Source: AP-15 sp035503615 (lineage in GTDB: Bacteria; Pseudomonadota; Alphaproteobacteria; ATCC43930; CGMCC-115725). Taken from it: 64,000 nt of DNA. The position numbers were made by a program, and so were the translations under genes. The DNA is taken from positions 1-64,000 of the forward strand of contig DATJTI010000068.1 in assembly GCA_035503615.1 (NCBI GenBank). The letters are read 5' to 3'. This document shows, piece after piece, positions 9,066-16,520 of this stretch (position 1 is its first letter; each line of letters opens with the position of its first letter). The notes below the pieces were generated by a model, which ran no database searches, was not told where the DNA came from, and was given only the letters and a program-made list of their open reading frames with translations.

Positions 9066-9671
9066 CTACCCGTCGATCACGCCGCAGCGTCGCAGGAACC
9101 CCAGCACTTCGAGAAGCGGCAGACCAAGGATCGCAAAATAATCACCGTCGATTGCTTCGAACAGCTGGATCCCCCCGGCTTCGAGCCGATAGCCGCCGAC
9201 CGAGCCCAGCACCGCCTCGCCTTCGATCGCCAGGTAATTGTCGAGAAAGCCGTCGTCGAACCGGCGCATCGTCAGTCTTGGTGCAGTGCCGAATCGCCAG
9301 AGCAGTTCGCCCCCACAGATCGCGCAGACCGCGGTTTCGAGGAAATGCGTGCGGCCGCGCAAAACCTGCAGCTGCGCCCGAGCGGCCGCAAGATCGGCGG
9401 GTTTGTCAAACCATTCACTCTCGCAGACCAGGATCTGGTCGGCACCGAGAACGAGCGCCTGCGGGTTGGACCGGGAGACCCGGAGCGCTTTCTCCGACGC
9501 CAGCATCAGCGCACAGGCGTCGGCACTGTACCGTCCGCGACAGGCCGCCTTGAGGGCCGCCTCGTCGATCACCGCTGGCATGACGTCAAAGCCGATCCCG
9601 GCGGCGTGCAGCAGCCGGGCCCGCGCCGCGCTCGCCGAAGCGAGCACCACGCGCCTATCCGGCGGACCCAT
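9066..9671 (-). CDS. maf: Maf family nucleotide pyrophosphatase
   Basis: Maf proteins hydrolyse non-canonical or canonical nucleoside triphosphates and are linked to septation control. The N-terminal signature LASASAARARLLHAAGIGF is clear, followed by the ALVLGADQILVCE active-site region and YLAIEGEAVLGSVGGYRLEAGG. Its 201 residues fit the family. The start overlaps the 3' end of ppsR by 17 bases, so the two are probably co-translated. Confidence 0.94.
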   Translation of the reverse strand: MGPPDRRVVLASASAARARLLHAAGIGFDVMPAVIDEAALKAACRGRYSADACALMLASEKALRVSRSNPQALVLGADQILVCESEWFDKPADLAAARAQLQVLRGRTHFLETAVCAICGGELLWRFGTAPRLTMRRFDDGFLDNYLAIEGEAVLGSVGGYRLEAGGIQLFEAIDGDYFAILGLPLLEVLGFLRRCGVIDG

Positions 9672-10473
9672 GCCGCCGCGCCAACAATTGCAGGATCGCC
9701 GCCGCGGTTTCCTCGATCGAGCGGCGGGTCACATCGATGACCGGCCAGTGCCGCGCGGCAAAGACCCGCCGCGCCTCGCGTACTTCGGCCCGCACCGCCT
9801 CGATATCGGTATAGTCGGTCGTATCATCGTGATGCAGCATGCTGAGCCGATGGCGGCGCAGGTGGATCAGCCGCTCGGGATCATTGGTCAGGCCGACGAT
9901 CAGCGTCCGTTTTGCCTCATCCAGCTCCGGCGGCAGCGGCACACCCGGCACAAATGGTACGTTCGCGGCCTTGATCGACAGATTCGCCAGATAGAGGCAG
10001 GTTGGCGTCTTGGATGTCCGTGACACGCCGACGAGACACACATCGGCAGCCTCGATGCCCCAGCTTGCCTGCCCGTCATCGTGGTTGAGCGCGAAGGTCA
10101 TCGCGTCGATGCGGGCGAAATATTCCTTGCCGAGCAGGTGCTGGCGTCCCGGCACGCCGCGGGCTTCCCGATGCAGATAGGAGGCGAGCGCGCCGATCAC
10201 CGGGTCGAGCACCGGGATCGCCGGCACCTGGAGACGGCGACAACCTTCTTGCAGCAGCTGGCGCAGCGTGTTGCTGACCAGCGTGAACATCACCACCCCG
10301 GGATTGGCTTCGACGCCGACGATCACGCGATCGACTTGGCTGCGCATGCGCAGCATGCTCCACACATGCTCGACAACCTGGACATCCTCGAACTGCACGA
10401 GACAGGCGCGGGCCATCGACCGGACGGTTTCACCGGTCGAGTCGGAGACCAGATGGAGATGGAGCCGGGTCAC
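9655..10473 (-). CDS. ppsR: Pyruvate, phosphate dikinase / PEP synthase regulatory protein (DUF299)
   Basis: This bifunctional kinase/pyrophosphorylase turns PPDK or PEP synthase off and on by ADP-dependent phosphorylation and Pi-dependent dephosphorylation. The N-terminus LHLVSDSTGETVRSMARACL and the P-loop-like GVSRTSKTPTCLYLANLSIKAAN around residue 150 are diagnostic. Length is 272 residues. It is the first gene of the minus-strand cluster and is divergent from hemE across the candidate origin. The target dikinase is not in this window. Confidence 0.93.
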   Translation of the reverse strand: MTRLHLHLVSDSTGETVRSMARACLVQFEDVQVVEHVWSMLRMRSQVDRVIVGVEANPGVVMFTLVSNTLRQLLQEGCRRLQVPAIPVLDPVIGALASYLHREARGVPGRQHLLGKEYFARIDAMTFALNHDDGQASWGIEAADVCLVGVSRTSKTPTCLYLANLSIKAANVPFVPGVPLPPELDEAKRTLIVGLTNDPERLIHLRRHRLSMLHHDDTTDYTDIEAVRAEVREARRVFAARHWPVIDVTRRSIEETAAAILQLLARRHGSAG

Positions 10474-10880
10474 GGCGCGGCGATCCGGGCCCGGCGACCA
10501 TGCCCCGGGACGCTGTGGACTCCTTGCAAATTATGCACGGGATTCCCCATAGCGCCGGCGACGACGCGGTTCATCCCCACTCGGCCGGATCGATCAACCG
10601 GGTTCACCAGCCAAGCATATCATGTCCCGGATACCGGAAAAGCTGGGGATTACGATCGTGCGGCTCCGGCCCTTTCCCGTTCTCAACTGCTCTCACAGCG
10701 CCATGAACAGCGGGTCATCGGGGTTTGTCCCCCGGTTTTTCCACCCTCTTGCGATCGGTCGGCCGATCATGCCGGCACCGGGTGCATCGCGGGGATCGAG
10801 TGGGGATCACCATCATTCACCACACCAACAATTCTCCATCACCTAGAAAAACTCTATATCAACAGCAGGAGAGTCGACCG
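10474..10880. other. Candidate chromosome replication origin (hemE-upstream divergent gap)
   Basis: This 407-base gene-free gap lies between divergent ppsR and hemE. In Caulobacter and several other alphaproteobacteria oriC lies upstream of hemE. Degenerate DnaA-box-like 9-mers are present: TTATGCACG at 10531-10539; TGGGGATNA-type boxes at 10571-10579 (reverse), 10644-10652 and 10801-10809; and TTTTCCACC at 10737-10745. None is a perfect TTATCCACA. A GANTC (CcrM-type) site is at 10541, others lie just outside the box cluster, and a short AT-richer stretch lies at about 10826-10865. parS and parAB are 14 kb away, which fits. The gap must also hold promoters for both flanking genes. Confidence 0.5.
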
Positions 10881-11927
10881 ATGGCGAGCCCCACCGACAA
10901 ACCCCTGCTGCGCGCGCTCGCCGGCGAAATCCTGTCGCCGCCGCCCTGGTGGCTGATGCGCCAGGCCGGCCGCTATCTGCCGGAGTATCGACAGACCCGG
11001 ACCAGGGCGGAGAGCTTTGTCGAGCTGTGCCTGACGCCGGAACTGGCCGCCGAACTGACGCTGCAGCCGGTCCGACGCTACGGCATGGATGCCGCGATCC
11101 TGTTCTCCGATATCCTGCTGCTGCCCTATGCGCTCGGCCAGCCGCTCGAATTTCGTGAGGGTGAAGGGCCGGTATTGGAGCCGATCCGCGATCCCGCCGG
11201 GCTAGCGCAGCTCGATCCCGGACGGCTGGTCGGGCAGCTCGGCCCGGTGTTCGAGGCGATCGGCCGGGTTCGGGCCGAGCTCGGTCGGCGGACGGCATTG
11301 ATCGGCTTTGCCGGGGCGCCGTGGACGGTGGCGAGCTATATGGTCGAAGGCGGTGCCAGCCGGGACTTCCGGCACGTCAAGGGCTGGGCCTATCGCGATC
11401 CCGCCGGTTTTTCGGCGCTGATCGACCTGCTGACCCGATGCACGATCGAGCTTTTGACGGCCGAGATCGCCGCCGGTGCCGAGGTCGTGCAGCTGTTCGA
11501 CAGCTGGGCCGGGATCCTGCCGGAGCCGGAATTCGCCCGCTGGGTCATCGCGCCGACAAGGCAGATCGTGTCGGCCCTGGCACAGCGCTATCCGGGATGT
11601 CCGGTGATCGGCTTCCCGCGCGGCGCGGGTCTCGGTTACGAGCGCTATGTTGCCGAGACCGGGATCGGTGCGGTCGGGCTCGACAGCATGGTGCCGGCGG
11701 AGTTCGCCACCACCCGGCTGCGGCCGCGAGCGGTGCTGCAAGGCAATCTCGATCCGGTGCTGCTGGTGACCGGGGGCGCGCCGCTTACTACCGCCGTTGG
11801 GCAATTGCGTGTCGCCTTTGGGCGGGGCCCATGGGTGTTCAATCTCGGCCATGGCGTGTTGCCACAGACCCCGGTCGAGAATGTCGCCTGCCTGGCGTCG
11901 CTGCTGGCCGAACCCGATGCCATGTGA
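10881..11927 (+). CDS. hemE: Uroporphyrinogen decarboxylase
   Basis: HemE decarboxylates uroporphyrinogen III to coproporphyrinogen III in heme synthesis. The family signature PPWWLMRQAGRYLPEYR lies near residue 15. Also visible are IGFAGAPWTVASYMVEGG and the substrate-binding QLFDSWAG. It has 348 residues, the usual length. The ATG at 10881 follows AGGAGAG. It leads the rightward hemE-hemH-hemJ cluster, with 12 bases before hemH. Confidence 0.97.
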   Translation: MASPTDKPLLRALAGEILSPPPWWLMRQAGRYLPEYRQTRTRAESFVELCLTPELAAELTLQPVRRYGMDAAILFSDILLLPYALGQPLEFREGEGPVLEPIRDPAGLAQLDPGRLVGQLGPVFEAIGRVRAELGRRTALIGFAGAPWTVASYMVEGGASRDFRHVKGWAYRDPAGFSALIDLLTRCTIELLTAEIAAGAEVVQLFDSWAGILPEPEFARWVIAPTRQIVSALAQRYPGCPVIGFPRGAGLGYERYVAETGIGAVGLDSMVPAEFATTRLRPRAVLQGNLDPVLLVTGGAPLTTAVGQLRVAFGRGPWVFNLGHGVLPQTPVENVACLASLLAEPDAM

Positions 11928-11939
11928 GATGCGCGTGAG

Positions 11940-12917
11940 ATGCGGCGCACCGCGATCGTGCTGATGAACCTCGGTGGTCCCGATCGCATCACCGCAGTCG
12001 AGCCATTCCTGTTCAACCTGTTCAACGACCCGGCGATCATCCGTTTGCCGGCACCGTTGCGGTGGCCGCTGGCGCGGCTGATGGCGCACCGCCGGGCAAG
12101 GATCGCGCGCGTGATCTACCAGCGGCTCGGCGGCGGCTCGCCGCTGCTGGCCAATACCGAAGCGCAGGCGCGCGCCCTGGAAGCAGCATCGGGCGACGGA
12201 TATCGGGCCTTTGTGGCGATGCGCTATTGGCACCCGACGAGTGCCGAGGCGGCGCGGGCCGTAGCCGGTTGGCGGCCGGACGAGATCGCCTGCCTGCCGC
12301 TCTATCCGCAATTCTCGACGACGACGACCGGTTCCTCGCTGGCCGCCTGGCGCCGCGCGGCCGCGGCACAGGGGCTCGATCAGCCGACCCGTGTCGTGTC
12401 CAGCTATCCGGGTGCACCCGGGCTGGTCGAAACCATCGCTGAACTGATCCGGCCCGAGCTCGCCGCGTTGGCCGGCTCGGCACAGCCGCCGCGCCTGTTG
12501 CTGACCGCGCATGGTCTGCCGCAACGGATCGTGCGCGCCGGCGATCCCTATCCGGCTGAGGTCGAACAGACGGCCGGTGCCGTCGTTACCGCGCTCTCCC
12601 TGCCGGGGCTCGACTGGCGGCTCTGCTATCAGAGCCGGGTCGGGCCGCTCGCCTGGCTCGGCCCGGCGACCGACAGCGAGATCCGCCGCGCCGGCGCCGA
12701 GCGCGTTCCGCTTGTCGTGGCGCCGATCTCGTTTGTCTCCGAGCATTCGGAAACGCTGGTCGAGCTCGATCACGACTATCGCAATCTCGCCGTGGCGAGC
12801 GGGGTGCCGGCCTATCGTCGGGTCGCGACGGTCGGCGCGTCACCCCGGTTTATCGCGGCTTTGGCAGCACTGGTGCGCGGCGAAGGGAGTGATGCCAAGA
12901 CCGAGGCGCTCCGGTGA
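11940..12917 (+). CDS. hemH: Ferrochelatase
   Basis: HemH inserts iron into protoporphyrin IX. Evidence: the N-terminus IVLMNLGGPDRITAVEPFLFNLFNDPAIIRLP, the catalytic-His region LLTAHGLPQRIVRAGDPYPAEVEQT, and the second conserved block PLVVAPISFVSEHSETLVELDHDY. It has 325 residues. No Cys cluster for a [2Fe-2S] centre is visible at the C-terminus. Its stop overlaps the hemJ GTG start (GTGA). Confidence 0.96.
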   Translation: MRRTAIVLMNLGGPDRITAVEPFLFNLFNDPAIIRLPAPLRWPLARLMAHRRARIARVIYQRLGGGSPLLANTEAQARALEAASGDGYRAFVAMRYWHPTSAEAARAVAGWRPDEIACLPLYPQFSTTTTGSSLAAWRRAAAAQGLDQPTRVVSSYPGAPGLVETIAELIRPELAALAGSAQPPRLLLTAHGLPQRIVRAGDPYPAEVEQTAGAVVTALSLPGLDWRLCYQSRVGPLAWLGPATDSEIRRAGAERVPLVVAPISFVSEHSETLVELDHDYRNLAVASGVPAYRRVATVGASPRFIAALAALVRGEGSDAKTEALR

Positions 12918-13363
12918 GCGACTGGCTCGCTGCTGCCTATCCATGGATCAAATCGGCGCATATTGTGGCGGTCGTCGCCTGGATGGCCGGGCTCCTCTAC
13001 CTGCCGCGGCTGTTCGTCTATCATGCGATGGCGCCGCCGGGCTCGGACCGCTCCGAGACGTTCAAGGTCATGGAGCGGCGGCTGCAGCGCGGCATCATGA
13101 CCCCGGCCATGCTGGCCGCGGTGATCTTCGGCTTGGCGCTCGCCGCCACCCCGGGGGTGGTCGATTGGCATCGGGGCTGGATCTGGGCGAAACTTGCACT
13201 TGTCGCGGGTCTTCTTGCCTGTCATGGCGCGCTCGCCTGTTGGCGCCGGGCTTTTGCCGCGGACCGCAACCGGCATCCGCCGCGGTTTTTCAGGATCATC
13301 AATGAGTTGCCGATGGTGGCGCTGATCGCGATCGTGGTGCTCGTCGTGGTCAAGCCATTTTGA
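12914..13363 (+). CDS. hemJ: Protoporphyrinogen IX oxidase HemJ
   Basis: This 149-residue membrane protein is of the HemJ (UPF0093) type, the protoporphyrinogen oxidase of most alphaproteobacteria. The N-terminal helix block WIKSAHIVAVVAWMAGLLYLPRLFVYH carries the conserved His residues. Four hydrophobic helices can be traced, and FFRIINELPMVALIAIVVLVVVKPF forms the end. The GTG start overlaps the hemH stop, so this heme step is translationally coupled with ferrochelatase. Confidence 0.95.
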   Translation: MSDWLAAAYPWIKSAHIVAVVAWMAGLLYLPRLFVYHAMAPPGSDRSETFKVMERRLQRGIMTPAMLAAVIFGLALAATPGVVDWHRGWIWAKLALVAGLLACHGALACWRRAFAADRNRHPPRFFRIINELPMVALIAIVVLVVVKPF

Positions 13364-13564
13364 GGCGATCGACGGCTTCGATGCGGCATCGGGACTTGAT
13401 ATCGGGTTTGACTTGCCTATCTGCCTTGGCTAAGGGGAACGGCCCCGGCATCCGCCTCTTCGCGCCGTCCCTGCCATCCCCTCGCCCAGCCTCACAGCCT
13501 GCATGTCTTGGCGCAGGACCGAACCGGACGGGCGAGTGCTATCCCCTCCCTGATGCGAATCTCC

Positions 13565-14821
13565 ATGAACCTCCAGGAACTCAAACGAAAAACTCCCGCC
13601 GAACTCCTCGCATTCGCCGAGGAGCTGGAAATCGAGAATGCGTCTTCGCTGCGCAAGCAGGACATGCTGTTCGCGATTCTGAAGCAGCTCGCCGAGAACG
13701 AGGTACCGATTTCGGGCGATGGGGTGCTTGAGGTATTGCCAGACGGGTTCGGTTTTTTGCGCTCACCGGAGGCGAACTACCTGGCCGGCCCCGACGACAT
13801 CTATGTCAGTCCGAGCCAGGTTCGGCGTTTCGGTCTGCGCACCGGCGATACGGTCGAGGGCGAGATTCGTTCGCCGCGCGATGGCGAGAGATATTTCGCA
13901 CTGCTCAAGGTCAGCGCGATCAATTTCGACGAACCGGACCGGCTGCGCCAGAGGATCAATTTCGACAACCTGACGCCGCTCTATCCTGAAGAAAAGCTGG
14001 GCCTCGAATTCGAGGATCCGTCGCGCCGCGATCTGACGACGCGGGTCATCGACCTGATCACGCCGCTCGGCAAGGGCCAGCGGGCGCTCATCGTGTCGCC
14101 GCCGCGCACCGGCAAGACGGTGATGCTGCAGAACATCGCGCACGCGATCGCCGCCAATCACCCCGAGGTCTATCTGATCGTGCTGTTGATCGACGAGCGG
14201 CCCGAGGAGGTGACCGACATGGCCCGCTCGGTGCGTGGCGAGGTGATCAGCTCGACCTTTGACGAGCCGGCGCAGCGCCACGTGCAGATCGCCGAGATGG
14301 TCATCGAGAAGGCGAAGCGCCTTGTCGAGCACAAGCGCGACGTCGTGATCCTGTTGGATTCGATCACTCGCCTCGCCCGCGCCTACAACACCGTCGTGCC
14401 GTCCTCAGGCAAGGTCTTGACCGGCGGTGTCGATGCCAATGCGCTGCAGCGGCCGAAGCGGTTTTTCGGTGCGGCGCGCAACATCGAGGAAGGCGGGTCG
14501 CTGACGATCATCGCGACGGCACTGATCGATACCGGCTCGCGCATGGACGAGGTGATCTTCGAGGAGTTCAAGGGCACCGGCAATTCGGAAATCGTGCTCG
14601 ACCGCAAAGTCGCCGACAAGCGCACCTTTCCGTCGATCGACATCACCAAATCCGGCACCCGCAAGGAAGAGCTCTTGGTCGATCGCGGTGTTTTGTCGAA
14701 GATGTGGGTGTTGCGCCGGGTGCTGACCCCGATGGGCACGATCGACGGTCTCGAATTCCTGATCAACAAGCTCAAGGAATCAAAGACCAACACTGAATTC
14801 TTCGACGCGATGAACACCTAG
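13565..14821 (+). CDS. rho: Transcription termination factor Rho
   Basis: This is a 418-residue hexameric RNA-dependent ATPase. The N-terminal Rho domain begins MNLQELKRKTPAELLAFAEELEIENASSLRKQDM. The RNA-binding cold-shock-like fold contains DGFGFLRSPEANYLAGPDDIYVSPSQ. The P-loop is SPPRTGKTVMLQNIA, and the Q- and R-loop region includes GGVDANALQRPKRFFGAARN. I chose the ATG at 13565 to match family N-termini; an ATG four codons upstream also exists. A 201-base leader separates it from hemJ and shows no obvious structure. Confidence 0.97.
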   Translation: MNLQELKRKTPAELLAFAEELEIENASSLRKQDMLFAILKQLAENEVPISGDGVLEVLPDGFGFLRSPEANYLAGPDDIYVSPSQVRRFGLRTGDTVEGEIRSPRDGERYFALLKVSAINFDEPDRLRQRINFDNLTPLYPEEKLGLEFEDPSRRDLTTRVIDLITPLGKGQRALIVSPPRTGKTVMLQNIAHAIAANHPEVYLIVLLIDERPEEVTDMARSVRGEVISSTFDEPAQRHVQIAEMVIEKAKRLVEHKRDVVILLDSITRLARAYNTVVPSSGKVLTGGVDANALQRPKRFFGAARNIEEGGSLTIIATALIDTGSRMDEVIFEEFKGTGNSEIVLDRKVADKRTFPSIDITKSGTRKEELLVDRGVLSKMWVLRRVLTPMGTIDGLEFLINKLKESKTNTEFFDAMNT

Positions 14822-14886
14822 TGGCCCGATCGAACCGCAGGTTCCTAAGCGTTTCGTCAATCGGCCCACCAGGCTGATAGGTTGGT

Positions 14887-14932
14887 GGTGCGACGCAGCT
14901 AACGGATGAAGACCATCTGTTAGCATCGCACC
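14887..14932 (+). terminator. Long two-part hairpin between rho and a convergent gene
   Basis: The inner stem GCTAACGGATG / CATCTGTTAGC (14898-14908 with 14914-14924) has one G-U pair and a 5-base loop. The outer stem GGTGCGA / TCGCACC is at 14887-14893 and 14926-14932. There is no strong U tract on either strand. Its position between convergent stops suggests a bidirectional terminator. Confidence 0.6.
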
Positions 14933-14933
14933 G

Positions 14934-15908
14934 CTAGATGGTCAGCACGGTCTGGCCGGTGGTCTTGCGGTCCTGCAGGTCGCGGTGGGCGCGTGCCGCC
15001 TCGCGTAGCGGGTAGGTCTGGTTGATCGAAATCTTGACGGCACCGCTCTGCACCACCTCGAACAGTTCCCGCGCTGCGGTCAACAAATCCTCGTGGCTCG
15101 CGGTGTAGGTGTTGAGCGTCGGCCGGGTCAGAAACAGCGAACCCTTGCCGGCCAGAATGCCGATATCGACCGGGCCGATCGCTCCGGAAGATTGGCCGAA
15201 CGACGCCATCAGGCCCAAGGGCGCCAGGCAGTCGAGCGATTTGTAGAACGTGTCCTTGCCGACCGAATCGTAGACCACGGGGAGCTTTTTGCCCTGGGTG
15301 ATCTCGGCGACCCTGGCGACGAAATCCTCGCGGCGGTAGTTGATCGGATGGTCGCAGCCATTTCGCTTAGCCAATGCCGCTTTCTCGTCGTCACCCACGG
15401 TGCCGATCACGGTGGCACCCAGATGCTTCGCCCACTGGCAAAGGATCAGCCCAACCCCGCCGGCAGCGGCGTGGATCAGGATCGTCTCGCCGCGTTTGAC
15501 CGGGTGGGTGCGGCGAACGAGGTACCACGCGGTCATGCCCTTCAGCATCATCGCCGCAGCCTGGGCATCGGTGATGCCGGCCGGCACCGGGACGAGCCGC
15601 TCGGCGGGCATGATTCGCGCCTCGGCATAGGCACCGATCGGCCCGCCGGCATAGGCGACGCGATCACCGGGCTTGAGCCCGCTGACACCGGGGCCGACCT
15701 CCTCGACAACGCCCGCCGCCTCCGAGCCGAGCCCGCTCGGCAACGGCATCGGGTAGAGCCCGCTGCGCTGGTAGGTGTCGATATAGTTGAGCCCGACCGC
15801 GCTGTGCCTGAGCCGCACCTGGCCAGGCCCGGGCTGGCCGATTTCGACCTCTTGCCAGGACAGGACCTCAGGCCCGCCGGTCTTCTCGAAACGGATCGCG
15901 TGCGCCAT
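14934..15908 (-). CDS. qor: Zinc-independent quinone oxidoreductase (MDR family)
   Basis: This is an NADPH:quinone oxidoreductase of the medium-chain dehydrogenase superfamily, 324 residues. It shows AIRFEKTGGPEVLSWQEVEIGQPGPGQVRLRH at the N-terminus, NYIDTYQRSGLYP, and the nucleotide-binding block ILIHAAAGGVGLILCQWAKHLGATVIGTVG. The zinc-ligand cysteines of alcohol dehydrogenases are absent, as in QOR. I chose the ATG at 15908 because GGGAGGG is at good distance; the ATG at 15914 would be too close to it. It lies two bases after the methyltransferase gene, so the two are probably one transcript. Confidence 0.92.
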   Translation of the reverse strand: MAHAIRFEKTGGPEVLSWQEVEIGQPGPGQVRLRHSAVGLNYIDTYQRSGLYPMPLPSGLGSEAAGVVEEVGPGVSGLKPGDRVAYAGGPIGAYAEARIMPAERLVPVPAGITDAQAAAMMLKGMTAWYLVRRTHPVKRGETILIHAAAGGVGLILCQWAKHLGATVIGTVGDDEKAALAKRNGCDHPINYRREDFVARVAEITQGKKLPVVYDSVGKDTFYKSLDCLAPLGLMASFGQSSGAIGPVDIGILAGKGSLFLTRPTLNTYTASHEDLLTAARELFEVVQSGAVKISINQTYPLREAARAHRDLQDRKTTGQTVLTI

Positions 15909-15910
15909 GG

Positions 15911-16477
15911 TCATTCCCTCCCCGGCCTGTCCGAAATCGGCCAAAACGAACGCGGCGCTGCCGCAATCCCGATAGGGCTGGATTTCGCCGCCCCGGGATT
16001 GGCTCGCCTTGCTGGCGGCGACATGAGCGGTGCGGCAATGCCTTCGAGCAGCAGCAGCGCGCGCTTGGTCTCGAGCCCGGTACCGCCGCTATAGCCGCCG
16101 AGCCCGCCGCGAGCAAGCACCCGGTGACACGGGATCACGATCGGGATCGGGTTTCTTGCGCAGGCGCGGCCGATCGCGCGCGGCGCCGATCCGACCTCCA
16201 TCGCGAGTTCGCCGTAGGAGCGCGTCTCACCATGCGGGATTTGCTGCATCGCCCTCCAGACACGCTCTTCGAACGGCGAACCCGCGGGTCGCAACGGCAG
16301 CTCGAACTGCTTGAGACGGCCGGCAAAATACACGTCGAGCTGGCGGCTGGCTTCGACCAGCAGCGCGGTCGCCGCACCATTTGCGTAATCAGCCCAGCCG
16401 ATCGCGACGATCGCGTCGGCATCGGCGGTGATCGCGAGCCGCCCGACCGGGCTGTCGACCGTCATCGAGCACAACAT
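15911..16477 (-). CDS. ogt: Methylated-DNA--[protein]-cysteine S-methyltransferase
   Basis: This suicide enzyme repairs O6-alkylguanine. The active-site PCHRVLARGGLGGYSGG follows the helix-turn-helix region FEERVWRAMQQIPHGETRSYGELAMEVGSAPRAIGRACARNP. The start at 16477 is preceded by AAAGGAG. The protein is 188 residues because about 30 residues follow the normal end (GLETKRALLLLEG). This Pro/Ala-rich tail is unlike Ogt of other groups and may be unstructured. It is cotranscribed with qor. Confidence 0.93.
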   Translation of the reverse strand: MLCSMTVDSPVGRLAITADADAIVAIGWADYANGAATALLVEASRQLDVYFAGRLKQFELPLRPAGSPFEERVWRAMQQIPHGETRSYGELAMEVGSAPRAIGRACARNPIPIVIPCHRVLARGGLGGYSGGTGLETKRALLLLEGIAAPLMSPPARRANPGAAKSSPIGIAAAPRSFWPISDRPGRE

Positions 16478-16520
16478 CGCGGCTCCTTTGCTGGCCCGCA
16501 TCTGGAACCAATAGTGAACA

